Assembly (NCBI RefSeq): GCF_028583425.1
Contig: NC_072795.1
Span: 66,974,001 to 67,038,000, forward strand
From: Eublepharis macularius
Taxonomy: Eukaryota > Chordata > Lepidosauria > Squamata > Eublepharidae
DNA length: 64,000 nt
Direction of reading: 5' to 3'
This document shows positions 55,301-56,479 of the stretch, one piece after another. How positions within the stretch are numbered: the stretch's first letter is position 1; every line of letters begins with the position of its first letter. Made by a program: the position numbers and the translations under genes. The notes under the pieces are model-generated. The model saw only the letters and a list, made by a program, of their open reading frames with translations. It made no database searches and was not told the origin of the DNA.

Positions 55301-55956
55301 TGATCAGTCTACCGCTATCCACAAAAACAGATCTGTAGTAAAGAACACCTTGGAAAAAGTTCAGTTTCAGAAGCTGCAGCAGCACACAAGAATCAAGGTC
55401 AGTGATAGGAACAAGGGGAATGTATTGTAAGGCCCAATAAATGTGATCCATGCTAGCCGCCTTTAAAACACTATGCTCAATTCTACTAGCTCCATCTCCG
55501 GATGAATTATTTATTACTGGAAAGGAGAAAAAAAAAGGTATTAAAAGGAAAACAAAAGATTTGGAGCGACGTTAAACAGGAGTCATGTAGCACTTTAAAA
55601 TAAAATTAAAAAATTACTCCAGCGTAAGCTTTCCCGAGTGTAAATATGCATCGTAGGACGATAGAATAAGGTCCTACTGCCTTCCTGTTTACTATTTTGC
55701 CACAAAAGGCCAAGGCGGCTCTCCCTCGGGAATTCCCATCCCAACGTTCGGAAGCGCCTCTGGAGCTTCTCGCTCCGCGCCAGGCACTTAAGAAGCGGCG
55801 CATGATGGGAGCGGCGTCCCTCCCATACCTGCCATTCCTGGCGCTGTCTGCCCGGCCCGCCCGCTTGCAAGAGAGCCCGGCGGGACTGCCGAGAGAGTCC
55901 CATGGAGCGCGGCCATCCCGCTCGCTGCTCTGGCTGCTATTGAGAAACTGGGTCAT
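4364..55956 (-). CDS. SLF2: SLF2: SMC5-SMC6 complex localization factor 2 (whole coding span, 20 exons)
   Basis: SLF2 (FAM178A) works in the nucleus with SLF1 and RAD18 to bring the SMC5-SMC6 complex to stalled or damaged chromatin; a SIMC1-SLF2 form also directs it to extrachromosomal DNA. Twenty minus-strand exons (separate entries) join without a phase conflict into 3453 nt, that is 1150 residues plus stop, against just under 1,200 in human. Residues 44-53 hold a PIP-like motif, 104-112 a conserved SPIIDAF block, 92-97 and 243-251 basic patches, 336-340 EKRKR, 584-630 an acidic Ser/Asp/Glu stretch, and about 641-1150 the helical FAM178 domain (for example [41 protein letters not shown]). 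The disordered N-terminal half distinguishes it from the shorter paralogue FAM178B. No stop or frameshift is seen in the model, so it looks functional. Only exon 4 is uncertain. Confidence 0.93.
5369..5437 (-). CDS. SLF2: SLF2 exon 19
   Basis: 69 nt, phase 0 at both ends, acceptor TTTCTAG and donor CAG|GTATTT. Encodes [16 protein letters not shown] and HSSRPTQ (residues 1117-1139), aligning residue for residue with the human VKDLVAR..KWQ..I..RPTQ block. Confidence 0.95.
5520..6075 (+). mobile_element. L2-clade LINE 3' end
   Basis: The sense strand starts in the last part of an L2/CR1-type ORF2 (GCTGACCTATAAAGCC motif, then a degenerate [12 protein letters not shown] end) and runs into a 3' UTR ending in a CCGCCCTGAGCCTGC block and an (ATAATA)n tail. 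The same protein block, better preserved, is present at 49.05-49.35 kb. Many stops; a 5'-truncated fossil in SLF2 intron 18. Confidence 0.75.
6076..6620 (-). mobile_element. L1 LINE 3' fragment (ORF2 C-terminus)
   Basis: The minus strand reads a degenerate L1 ORF2 C-terminal region: [10 protein letters not shown], then a [11 protein letters not shown] block, then W..K.KTPF, broken by several stops. It is related to the better L1 copy at 58.4-60.6 kb. It sits directly against the L2 tail and a 5S-type SINE, making a small cluster of insertions inside one intron. Confidence 0.6.
6655..6815 (+). mobile_element. 5S-rRNA-derived SINE
   Basis: Contains GATCTTGAAAGCTAAGCAGAG and TATTTGGATGGGA, which correspond to the internal control region and following segment of vertebrate 5S rRNA, then the body segment GGCAATGGCAAACCACC and GTTGCCATAAGTCA. 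This is the known layout of 5S-derived squamate SINEs. A reverse-strand copy is at 42074-42254. Confidence 0.75.
6855..8570 (+). mobile_element. Non-LTR retrotransposon ORF2 (reverse transcriptase), decayed
   Basis: Three plus-strand reading-frame blocks form one LINE ORF2. At 6868-7197 the fingers segment includes [20 protein letters not shown]. At 7252-7584 the palm includes [17 protein letters not shown] and the catalytic YADD box ([12 protein letters not shown], near 7490-7520). At 7926-8561 the C-terminal part ends in [17 protein letters not shown], a degenerate Cys/His knuckle with the last Cys changed. A stop near 7195 interrupts the first Asp motif, and there are frameshifts after 7580, so it is dead. 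I cannot assign the family firmly; it is not CR1, L1 or BovB. Confidence 0.75.
8571..9982. other. Intronic sequence, nothing recognised
   Basis: AT-rich DNA between the LINE and exon 18 of SLF2. Short open frames are present on both strands but none matches a family I know or shows splice-bounded coding character. Confidence 0.5.
9983..10069 (-). CDS. SLF2: SLF2 exon 18
   Basis: 87 nt, phase 0/0, acceptor ATTTCTAG and donor AAG|GTGAGT. Encodes [20 protein letters not shown] and DARLFYRTK (residues 1088-1116). The [14 protein letters not shown] end is almost unchanged from mammals. Confidence 0.96.
10302..10379 (-). CDS. SLF2: SLF2 exon 17
   Basis: 78 nt, phase 0/0, acceptor TTTTCCTAG and donor AGG|GTGAGC. 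Encodes [20 protein letters not shown] and AYSNQR (residues 1062-1087), matching the human [14 protein letters not shown] helix. Confidence 0.95.
10712..10954 (-). mobile_element. tRNA-type SINE (CORE/MIR-like), reverse copy
   Basis: The minus strand shows a SINE head (AGCCAGTTTGGTGTAGTGG), a body with GGAGAACC and CTTGAAGCCAGCTGG, and a tail with GTAAACTGCTCTGAGTGAGG and TATAAATCAAATG. The same family occurs at 35013-35255 and 40610-40712 (minus) and 44916-45177 (plus). The A box is recognisable, the B box weaker. Confidence 0.75.
10960..12120. other. Intron 16, nothing recognised
   Basis: No protein, RNA or repeat family is recognised. It contains the microsatellite-free AT-rich background typical of the introns here. 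Confidence 0.4.
12125..12250 (-). CDS. SLF2: SLF2 exon 16
   Basis: 126 nt, phase 0/0, acceptor TTTAAATAG and donor CAG|GTAATG. Encodes [20 protein letters not shown] followed by a variable Lys/Gln/Ser-rich linker ending SEFEPQ (residues 1020-1061). The [12 protein letters not shown] core matches human LVQMKPSDLLKK. A tRNA-type SINE begins only 33 nt beyond the acceptor. Confidence 0.92.
12284..12474 (+). mobile_element. tRNA-derived SINE next to a splice acceptor
   Basis: Head GGCTACAGCTCAGTGATGG (tRNA-like A box), then GCATGCCTGGAATGCAGAAG-type sequence with CCCAGGTTCAGTTC (B box, about 12330-12345), and an end matching CCAATGATCTGATTTGGGTA. It lies antisense to SLF2 in intron 15. A decayed reverse copy is at 35478-35636. 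Confidence 0.7.
12480..13005. other. Intron 15 remainder
   Basis: No recognised element. A short imperfect tandem duplication of TGAATATTGGGAACACTG lies near 12825-12860. Confidence 0.4.
13008..13092 (-). CDS. SLF2: SLF2 exon 15
   Basis: 85 nt, phase 2 in and 0 out, acceptor T-rich ..TTTTTTTAG and donor CAG|GTACTG. The first A completes Arg991; then [20 protein letters not shown] and IPCSQDQQ (to residue 1019). Human has QLRQCLSLVIISKLLDE at the same place. Confidence 0.94.
13187..13284 (-). CDS. SLF2: SLF2 exon 14
   Basis: 98 nt, phase 0 in and 2 out, donor AAG|GTAAAT. Encodes [20 protein letters not shown] then [12 protein letters not shown] plus two bases of Arg991. The [23 protein letters not shown] block is the most diagnostic SLF2/FAM178 signature in the window. 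The acceptor is CTAAAAAG, with a short pyrimidine tract. Confidence 0.96.
13290..13765. other. Intron 13
   Basis: No gene or repeat family recognised. Confidence 0.4.
13769..13945 (-). CDS. SLF2: SLF2 exon 13
   Basis: 177 nt, phase 0/0, acceptor CTTTTTTTAAAG and donor GAG|GTAATA. Encodes [40 protein letters not shown] and a [19 protein letters not shown] end (residues 900-958), matching human KFLGLC..HPE...D.EI and MSLEKQLKQIPLVDF. A different reading frame over the same bases is also long and open but is only a shadow. Confidence 0.95.
13950..14570. other. Intron 12
   Basis: Nothing recognised apart from AT-rich intron sequence. Confidence 0.4.
14577..14682 (-). CDS. SLF2: SLF2 exon 12
   Basis: 106 nt, phase 2 in and 0 out, acceptor TTTTCATTAG and donor AAG|GTAACA. 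Encodes [20 protein letters not shown] then [15 protein letters not shown] (residues 865-899). This segment is weakly conserved, but its phase, its position and the NxxK end (human NVVK) support it. Confidence 0.85.
14690..15415. other. Intron 11
   Basis: Nothing recognised; short open frames only. Confidence 0.4.
15420..15558 (-). CDS. SLF2: SLF2 exon 11
   Basis: 139 nt, phase 1 in and 2 out, acceptor TCTCTCTGCAG and donor AT|GTAAGT. Encodes [20 protein letters not shown] and [20 protein letters not shown], then NKDNI (residues 819-863). Human [20 protein letters not shown] and SLFPLENLQPDFN align clearly. Confidence 0.95.
15560..16210. other. Intron 10, proximal part
   Basis: No recognised feature. 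Confidence 0.4.
16212..16400 (-). mobile_element. L2-clade LINE 3' tail, reverse copy
   Basis: Starts with a (TTATTA)n run and TTTATAATCCATCTTTCTCA followed by CACTGAGATCCAAGGTGG, the reverse complement of a LINE 3' UTR end. The same end block, TATAGTCCACCTTTCTCACT, begins the larger L2-clade element at 48.69 kb. Only the 3' end survives. Confidence 0.55.
16470..17430. repeat. C/T-rich degenerate low-complexity block
   Basis: Strongly pyrimidine-biased DNA made of short degenerate motifs such as CCCTCC, CTTTCC and CTGCCTC. Long open frames appear here in all three plus frames simply because C/T-rich DNA lacks stops. A similar but shorter block is at 19330-19500. I see no gene. Confidence 0.6.
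17446..17686 (-). mobile_element. tRNA-type SINE, second subfamily, reverse copy
   Basis: The minus strand has a head near AGCCAGTGTAGTATAGTAG, a body with GGGAGACCCAGGTTTGAATC (B-box-like) and CACTGGGTGACCTTGGGGCA, and a tail with AGCTACTTTGGGTCCCCTTT. A fragment of the same type lies at 30930-31110. Confidence 0.65.
17690..18345. other. Intron 10, middle part
   Basis: No recognised element. A motif pair such as CAGATTTTTCTGCAAACATG (about 17998) recurs loosely near 19668, suggesting an old unclassified repeat. Confidence 0.35.
18352..18427 (-). CDS. SLF2: SLF2 exon 10
   Basis: 76 nt, phase 0 in and 1 out, acceptor TGTCAAATAG and donor ATG|GTGAGT. Encodes [20 protein letters not shown] and LTITN (residues 793-817), aligning with human [20 protein letters not shown] and ITIRN. 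Confidence 0.95.
18558..18961. mobile_element. hAT-type MITE with target-site duplication
   Basis: The ends are CAGAGATGGGCA and the reverse complement of TAGAGATGGGCA. The flanks are TAACAGAA (18550-18557) and CAACAGAA (18962-18969), an 8-bp duplication with one mismatch, as hAT transposases make. Length is 404 bp and no transposase is present. The interior has repeated TTCACGAACC/GGTTCGTG-type motifs. It lies about 130 bp upstream of the exon 10 acceptor. Confidence 0.75.
18970..19945. other. Intron 9, with a C/T-rich stretch
   Basis: Contains a pyrimidine-rich block at about 19330-19500 but no recognised gene or classified element. Confidence 0.4.
19950..21610 (-). mobile_element. CR1 LINE, decayed, reverse orientation
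   Basis: The left (3') part has the CR1 3' UTR end (TCATAGGGTTGGAAGG, GTCATCTAGTCCAACC), and the rest is the complement of CR1 ORF2. Minus-strand frames include [32 protein letters not shown] and [20 protein letters not shown]. The reverse transcriptase catalytic box reads FADE instead of FADD, and stops and frameshifts are frequent. 5' end near 21610 in the fingers domain. Confidence 0.88.
21911..22420 (+). mobile_element. Possible solo LTR
   Basis: Begins TGTGAACCTCC and contains a TATA-like GGATATAAATACGG (about 22283), then TTCGGTCCCCTCC and a polyadenylation-like GGATAAAGAACTC (about 22366). This order resembles U3-R of an endogenous LTR. No gag, pol or env sequence adjoins it, and no clear terminal duplication was found. 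Low confidence. Confidence 0.35.
22440..23295. other. Intron 9, distal part
   Basis: Several open frames on both strands but no family match and no conserved motif. Confidence 0.4.
23303..23672. repeat. Long near-perfect palindrome (foldback MITE)
   Basis: The two halves are reverse complements over about 180 bp each. Left arm start GAGCCAAGCTACAAGAGACG, right arm start (complement) GAGCTAAGCTACAAGAGACG; both contain ATGTGAAGGGAGT, GCAATGTTAG and AATTTCCCCTCTCTACAGAG. Flanking TGA on both sides could be a 3-bp target duplication, which would suit a PIF/Harbinger-type element. It has no coding capacity. Confidence 0.75.
23808..23910 (-). CDS. SLF2: SLF2 exon 9
   Basis: 103 nt, phase 2 in and 0 out, acceptor TTTCTGCAG and donor CAG|GTAAGA. 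Encodes [20 protein letters not shown] and [14 protein letters not shown] (residues 759-792), aligning with human [20 protein letters not shown]. Confidence 0.95.
24000..24930 (+). mobile_element. Penelope-like element (PLE), 3' part
   Basis: A 132-residue open frame (24041-24439) encodes the GIY-YIG endonuclease that Penelope-like retroelements use for integration: VVYII at 29-33, YIG at 41-43, a conserved Arg in [12 protein letters not shown], and the diagnostic [14 protein letters not shown] block near 110-123. A non-coding 3' region with AGTTTCACTCACGAAACGGG follows. The reverse transcriptase is missing, so it is 5'-truncated. A TTACCCGCACCTTTGCACGG-type segment is duplicated at about 24025 and 24070. 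Confidence 0.85.
25134..25226. repeat. Short foldback repeat, copy 2
   Basis: Left arm AGTGAAATCCTAAGCAGGGT, right arm AACTCTGCTTAGGATTTCAC; imperfect reverse complements with a short GCCCATTGCC spacer. Same family as 3598-3685. Confidence 0.7.
25478..25537. repeat. CA/GACA microsatellite
   Basis: An interrupted (CA)n tract preceded by (GACA)n; purely a simple repeat. Confidence 0.9.
25686..25850 (-). CDS. SLF2: SLF2 exon 8
   Basis: 165 nt, phase 2 in and 2 out, acceptor TATTACAG and donor GG|GTAAGC. Encodes [40 protein letters not shown] and [14 protein letters not shown] (residues 704-757). Human AIPDHHPGEEIFNF..SGKIFNQYTLDLRDSGF aligns directly. It marks the beginning of the conserved helical domain. 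Confidence 0.97.
25970..26080. repeat. AGTCCAGTAGCACCTTAAAGAC-end repeat fragment
   Basis: Contains GTCCAGTAGCACCTTAAAGA near 25974 and GTTGGTCTTTAAGACG near 26060 as inverted ends about 60 bp apart. The same end motif flanks the foldback element at 58021-58310 and occurs near 34230 and 60850. Family not assigned. Confidence 0.5.
26110..26800 (-). mobile_element. BovB-like RTE LINE 3' part, decayed
   Basis: Minus-strand frames encode [40 protein letters not shown] and [20 protein letters not shown], the end of the reverse transcriptase region and the C-terminus of an RTE/BovB ORF2. Stops and frameshifts break it. The same family is seen at 63545-64000. A (GT/GC)n tract at 26082-26105 lies beside its 3' end. 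Confidence 0.82.
26934..27038 (-). CDS. SLF2: SLF2 exon 7
   Basis: 105 nt, phase 2 in and 2 out, acceptor TCATTGCAG. Encodes [20 protein letters not shown] then [14 protein letters not shown] (residues 669-702), matching human LDELQKQLQEDI..; probably coiled coil. The donor is CAG|GTCTTC, weak at positions +3 to +6, but the frame across it into exon 8 is exact. Confidence 0.9.
27040..27880. other. Intron 6, proximal part
   Basis: No recognised gene or element. Confidence 0.4.
27884..28180 (+). mobile_element. Sauria-type SINE (tRNA-derived, BovB-type tail)
   Basis: Starts GAGCCTCATGGTGCAGAGTG with a Pol III A box (GTGGTAAGCTGC, about 27900) and B box (AGTTCAATCCC, about 27945), followed by CCGGCTCAAGGTTGACTCAG and a tail with GGGGACTACCTTTACCTTTT. 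This layout is that of the Sauria SINE, known from squamates and thought to be mobilised by BovB LINEs, copies of which are present here. Confidence 0.85.
28380..28462 (-). CDS. SLF2: SLF2 exon 6
   Basis: 83 nt, phase 0 in and 2 out, acceptor TTTCTTCAG. Encodes [20 protein letters not shown] and KEKEEFR (residues 641-667), matching human YTNTLERLVKEMEDTQR. The donor AAG|GTGTGTGTG lies in a short GT run, an unusual but usable site. Confidence 0.92.
28706..28797. repeat. Degenerate foldback repeat, second family
   Basis: GCAATCCTAAACATGTCTAT at the left and GCGAATGTAATCCTAACAA at the right, with weak internal complementarity. A half copy (CATAGGATTGCAATG) lies at about 51060-51105. Confidence 0.45.
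28800..29790. other. Intron 5
   Basis: Open frames on the plus strand at about 29331-29811 have no recognised domain and no neighbouring splice logic. Nothing else recognised. Confidence 0.4.
29797..30863 (-). CDS. SLF2: SLF2 exon 5 (large central exon)
   Basis: 1067 nt, phase 1 in and 0 out, acceptor TTTTCACAG and donor TTT|GTAAGT. Encodes residues 286-640. Ser/Asn/Asp-rich and probably disordered. The landmarks are [17 protein letters not shown] (331-347), aligning with human NKFPEKRKRNSVDSDLK, and the acidic run [20 protein letters not shown] (from 584) with FEDILAQ, matching human DSDEE..SLEEIMAL. Between them conservation is low, as in other vertebrates. Confidence 0.95.
30930..31110 (-). 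mobile_element. tRNA-type SINE fragment, reverse copy
   Basis: The minus strand shows TCCCAGGTTCAAATCCC (B-box-like) and GGGCCAGTCAATCACTCTCA, the body of the same SINE subfamily as 17446-17686. Both ends are decayed. Confidence 0.55.
31115..33860. other. Intron 4: no recognised elements; one unidentified open frame
   Basis: A 159-codon plus-strand open frame (32360-32839) stands out by length, but its product has no domain, signal peptide or membrane segment that I recognise and it lies antisense in an SLF2 intron. At about 33335-33420 a minus-strand frame with [20 protein letters not shown] ends at an AG|GTAGGG site; I could not fit it into the SLF2 frame. Confidence 0.35.
33868..34010. 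mobile_element. hAT-like MITE end
   Basis: Starts CAGGGCTTTTTTTCTGGGAA followed by AAGAGGTGGTGGAACTC, the same terminal sequence as the complete MITE at 55030-55235. The other end is not recognised, so this may be a truncated or rearranged copy. Confidence 0.45.
34010..34305. repeat. Unclassified repeat-like segments
   Basis: GCAATGTTCCCTCTAAGTGG and GTTGTGAGCCAGAAATCTAC are typical of a dispersed amniote repeat I cannot name. TGGTTCTCAAAAGCTTATGC with GGTGCTACTGGACTTTTT and CTACAGACTAGC at 34228-34310 belongs to the same end-motif family as 58021-58310. Confidence 0.4.
34310..35010. other. Introns around exon 4
   Basis: Apart from the predicted exon 4, nothing recognised. Confidence 0.35.
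34574..34607 (-). CDS. SLF2: SLF2 exon 4, predicted 34-nt exon
   Basis: Exon 3 ends in phase 0 and exon 5 needs one extra base, or else it meets a stop after about 22 codons. This segment has an AG acceptor (CACACCAG), a good donor (CTGG|GTAAGA), is open in the needed frame ([11 protein letters not shown] plus one base of Asp285) and has length 3n+1. It is the only candidate I found between 31 and 38 kb that fits all four conditions. The pyrimidine tract is poor, and there is no clear human counterpart. Confidence 0.5.
35013..35255 (-). mobile_element. tRNA-type SINE (CORE/MIR-like), reverse copy
   Basis: Same family and orientation as 10712-10954: on the minus strand CTAATCTGGAGAACGGGGTT, TTGAAGCCAGCTGGGAGACC and a tail GTAAACTGCTCTGAGTGGGC with AATATAAATC. 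Length and order of blocks match the plus copy at 44916. Confidence 0.75.
35478..35636 (-). mobile_element. tRNA-derived SINE, decayed reverse copy
   Basis: On the minus strand the head reads GGCTCAGAGGCAGAGCATGG and the B-box area CCCAGGTTTAATC, with the end ACTGGTTGTCAAAGATTAGA and TAGTCTGACTCAGTATAGGG. It is related to the plus copy at 12284. Confidence 0.55.
35640..38060. other. Intron 3, distal to exon 3
   Basis: Contains a possible LINE tail at 35640-35810 and an open plus-strand frame at 36405-36704 in purine-rich DNA (AGAAGAGAAGGAGG, GGAAGACTCTC). No domain is recognised. The purine-rich segment resembles 57.15-57.8 kb in composition; either could be an LTR or repeat remnant. Confidence 0.35.
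38068..38714 (-). CDS. SLF2: SLF2 exon 3
   Basis: 647 nt, phase 1 in and 0 out; acceptor preceded by TATCCCCCTCCTACTTTTTT; donor CAG|GTATGT. Encodes residues 59-273. It opens with [15 protein letters not shown] (human DRHMLDSPQK), then the basic NRRKKF run, a five-proline run and the conserved [12 protein letters not shown] (human SPIIEAFMKGVK). The rest is Ser-rich and low in conservation, with the basic NKKAKKEKK near the end. Probably disordered. Confidence 0.94.
40610..40712 (-). mobile_element. tRNA-type SINE 3' fragment
   Basis: Only the 3' half of the SINE family at 10712/35013/44916 remains (complement of CATTCGATTTATATACTGCC and CAGAGCAGTTTACAAAG). Confidence 0.6.
40735..40950 (+). 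mobile_element. LTR-like segment, tentative
   Basis: TGGAAAGGTATAAATGCAG (TATA-like), AGAATAAACCTTTTCTGC (polyadenylation-like) and GACCCCCAAGTTTGAAGCC, then AAATTGGCAACAGAGGTAG, follow each other as U3, R, U5 and a primer-site region might. No coding remnant adjoins. Weak. Confidence 0.3.
41390..41695 (+). mobile_element. L2-clade LINE 3' end
   Basis: Degenerate C-terminal ORF2 with a CCTTGTGGAATGGGCTTCCT (the [13 protein letters not shown] block) and a 3' UTR ending in TAAGCTGCCTTGAGTC and GGCAAGGTATAAATATTTTA. 5'-truncated and dead. Confidence 0.6.
42074..42254 (-). mobile_element. 5S-rRNA-derived SINE, reverse copy
   Basis: On the minus strand GTGCTAAGCAGGGTCATACC, CTTGGATGGGAGACCACC (5S rRNA 3' half) and CAGCTGACTTAACAGC-type end. 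It lies about 170 bp downstream of exon 2 in intron 2. Confidence 0.75.
42424..42467 (-). CDS. SLF2: SLF2 exon 2 (PIP-like motif)
   Basis: 44 nt, phase 2 in and 1 out, acceptor CTTTTTACAG and donor AAG|GTAAGA. Encodes [14 protein letters not shown] (residues 44-57), aligned with human QSIIDFFKPASKQ. The I-x-x-F-F core with ITDFF resembles a PCNA-interacting (PIP) motif, with Asn rather than Gln at position 1. The whole exon is little more than this motif. Confidence 0.94.
42470..44910. other. Intron 1, proximal part; a degenerate open frame
   Basis: A minus-strand open frame at 43934-44266 reads [20 protein letters not shown] and then [10 protein letters not shown]; it continues, with stops, towards 43400 and an A-rich end. 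It looks like decayed retroelement coding sequence, family unclear. The rest is unassigned. Confidence 0.4.
44916..45177 (+). mobile_element. tRNA-type SINE (CORE/MIR-like), full-length plus copy
   Basis: Head AGCCAGTTTGATGTAGTGGT with an A-box TAGTGGTTAAGAGCG, CTAATCTGGAGAACC, CTTGAAGCCAGCTGAGTGAC, then GTAAACCGCTCTGAGTGGGC and a tail TATAAATCGAATG ending in (GAT)n. Best preserved of the four family members here. Confidence 0.8.
45185..48275. other. Intron 1, middle part, nothing recognised
   Basis: AT-rich sequence. A minus-strand open frame at 47759-47959 with [20 protein letters not shown] and a plus-strand frame at 47976-48236 have no family I recognise. Confidence 0.35.
48551..48592. 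repeat. Short tandem ATTATTGGGCAAA repeat
   Basis: Three near-identical units (ATTATTGGGCAAA, ATTATTGGGCAAA with AG inserted, ATTATTGGGCAA), inside the left half of the hAT-like element. Confidence 0.7.
48690..50312 (-). mobile_element. L2-clade LINE ORF2 and 3' UTR, nested in the hAT-like element
   Basis: Minus-strand blocks in order: [20 protein letters not shown] and SEAFDTVDH (reverse transcriptase), [16 protein letters not shown], the YADDT catalytic box (49902-49916) directly followed by a TAA stop, [37 protein letters not shown] and [14 protein letters not shown] near the end. L2 family characteristics: [16 protein letters not shown] and the C-terminal LPEEVR block. Several stops and shifts; 5'-truncated; 3' tail at the left end. 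Confidence 0.88.
50585..50700. repeat. 58-bp tandem duplication with internal palindromes
   Basis: CAAAATGGCATCCATCAACA starts at 50585 and again at 50643. Each unit carries CTTCTGGCTGCATAGCCAGA, a 9-bp inverted repeat (CTTCTGGCT/AGCCAGAAG) with a 4-base loop. Confidence 0.85.
50705..52025. other. Intron 1, nothing recognised
   Basis: Only a half foldback copy near 51060-51105; otherwise unassigned intron sequence. Confidence 0.35.
52030..54545 (-). mobile_element. CR1 LINE, decayed, interrupted by a second CR1
   Basis: The two flanking parts (52030-52248 and 53812-54545) read continuously on the minus strand as a CR1 3' region and ORF2: [32 protein letters not shown] end and, at the far side, [20 protein letters not shown]. 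The inserted plus-strand CR1 sits between them, flanked by a short TCCCT at 52244 and 53812 that may be its target duplication. Stops and frameshifts make the host copy inactive. Confidence 0.85.
52249..53811 (+). mobile_element. CR1 LINE with uninterrupted truncated ORF2
   Basis: A continuous plus-strand frame to the stop at 53602 encodes most of a CR1 ORF2: [12 protein letters not shown] (fingers), [36 protein letters not shown] (first catalytic Asp), [27 protein letters not shown] (52787-52798), and the C-terminal [18 protein letters not shown] and [20 protein letters not shown] blocks. About 450 codons carry no stop or frameshift, and the 3' tail ends in (TTATGTTC)2 as expected for CR1. 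It is 5'-truncated inside the reverse transcriptase and lacks the endonuclease, so it cannot move, but it must be a young insertion. Confidence 0.93.
54545..55025. other. Intron 1, distal part
   Basis: No recognised element. Confidence 0.35.
55030..55235. mobile_element. hAT-type palindromic MITE with exact target-site duplication
   Basis: 206 bp with ends CAGGGCTTTTT and AAAAAGCCCTG, and inner arms AAAATGGTCACATGGCTGGT and CCAGCTATGTGACCATTTT. Both flanks are ATAGTAAC (55022-55029 and 55236-55243), an exact 8-bp duplication typical of hAT. No coding capacity. Lies in intron 1, about 0.6 kb from exon 1. Confidence 0.88.
55580..55660. repeat. GTAGCACTTT...TAAGCTTTC repeat fragment
   Basis: TGTAGCACTTTAAAATAAAA and GCGTAAGCTTTCCCGAG resemble the arm of the foldback element at 58021-58310. 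Highly decayed; tentative. Confidence 0.35.
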
Positions 55957-56420
55957 GTCTCCTCCAGGCGCCCCGGCAGCTGAGCTGAAGCAAGCCGCGT
56001 TCCTCAGGCGCTCCGTTCGCCATGGCCCACCACTACTGGTCACGGGACAAGACAGGCGGAGACATTCACAAGCAAGAGACGTCGATTGGCCAGGCTGAGA
56101 GAAGGAGGGCTTTGCTACTAAGCTTACGTAGATGAAGGAGGCGGGACAAGAAACCAAACTCCTCTTCGGGTTGGCTATGGGGAATAGACGGTGTGTAAAT
56201 ATACCCCGCTGCCTCTGCGTTATGCAACCCGTTTTAATATTCTCAAGACAGCGATACAGGAGAGCGAAAAAGTTGTGGATTTTTTTTGGCGCCTTCGTCT
56301 CTGATAGGCTGGTATGAAAGCGGAAGCTCACGGTTATTCCTCGACTGCCTGAAGGAAGCCAAAGCTCGTCCCGGGAAGGCGGATATGTCAAGGGGAAGAT
56401 GCTGCGTCCGGCATTGGTAG
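55690..56420 (-). promoter_or_regulatory. SLF2: CpG-rich promoter and 5' region of SLF2
   Basis: The only clearly GC- and CpG-rich stretch in the window, covering exon 1 and the sequence upstream of its ATG. On the minus strand a CCAAT box (GGCCAATCGACGTC, CCAAT at 56085-56089) lies about 130 bp upstream of the start codon beside an ACGTC half-CRE. No TATA box is obvious, as usual for housekeeping CpG promoters. The transcription start cannot be placed. Confidence 0.75.
55829..55956 (-). CDS. SLF2: SLF2 exon 1 (start codon)
   Basis: Start ATG at 55956 in GGAGACATGA (G at -3). Encodes [20 protein letters not shown] then [20 protein letters not shown] and NG plus two bases of Arg43; donor CAG|GTATGG, phase 2 out, matching exon 2. 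The start is chosen because it leaves 43 residues before the PIP-like motif, close to the roughly 48 in human, and because the human protein also begins MT. The same frame stays open upstream to 56478, so a longer N-terminus is not formally excluded. Confidence 0.85.
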
Positions 56421-56479
56421 CGGCTGCAGGCTGTAGGATCCTCATGTTCAATGTGATTGACAAGATTCCTGTTTGCACA

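Noticed and set aside
4364..55956. Assignment to the paralogue FAM178B
   Set aside because: The N-terminal PIP-like and SPIIDAF blocks, the long disordered centre and the total length fit SLF2, whereas FAM178B is known as a shorter protein lacking this half.
55697..56098. Plus-strand 133-codon frame in the CpG island as a divergent gene
   Set aside because: GC-rich DNA is stop-poor; no homology, and the minus strand here encodes SLF2 exon 1. A non-coding divergent transcript remains possible but is not shown.
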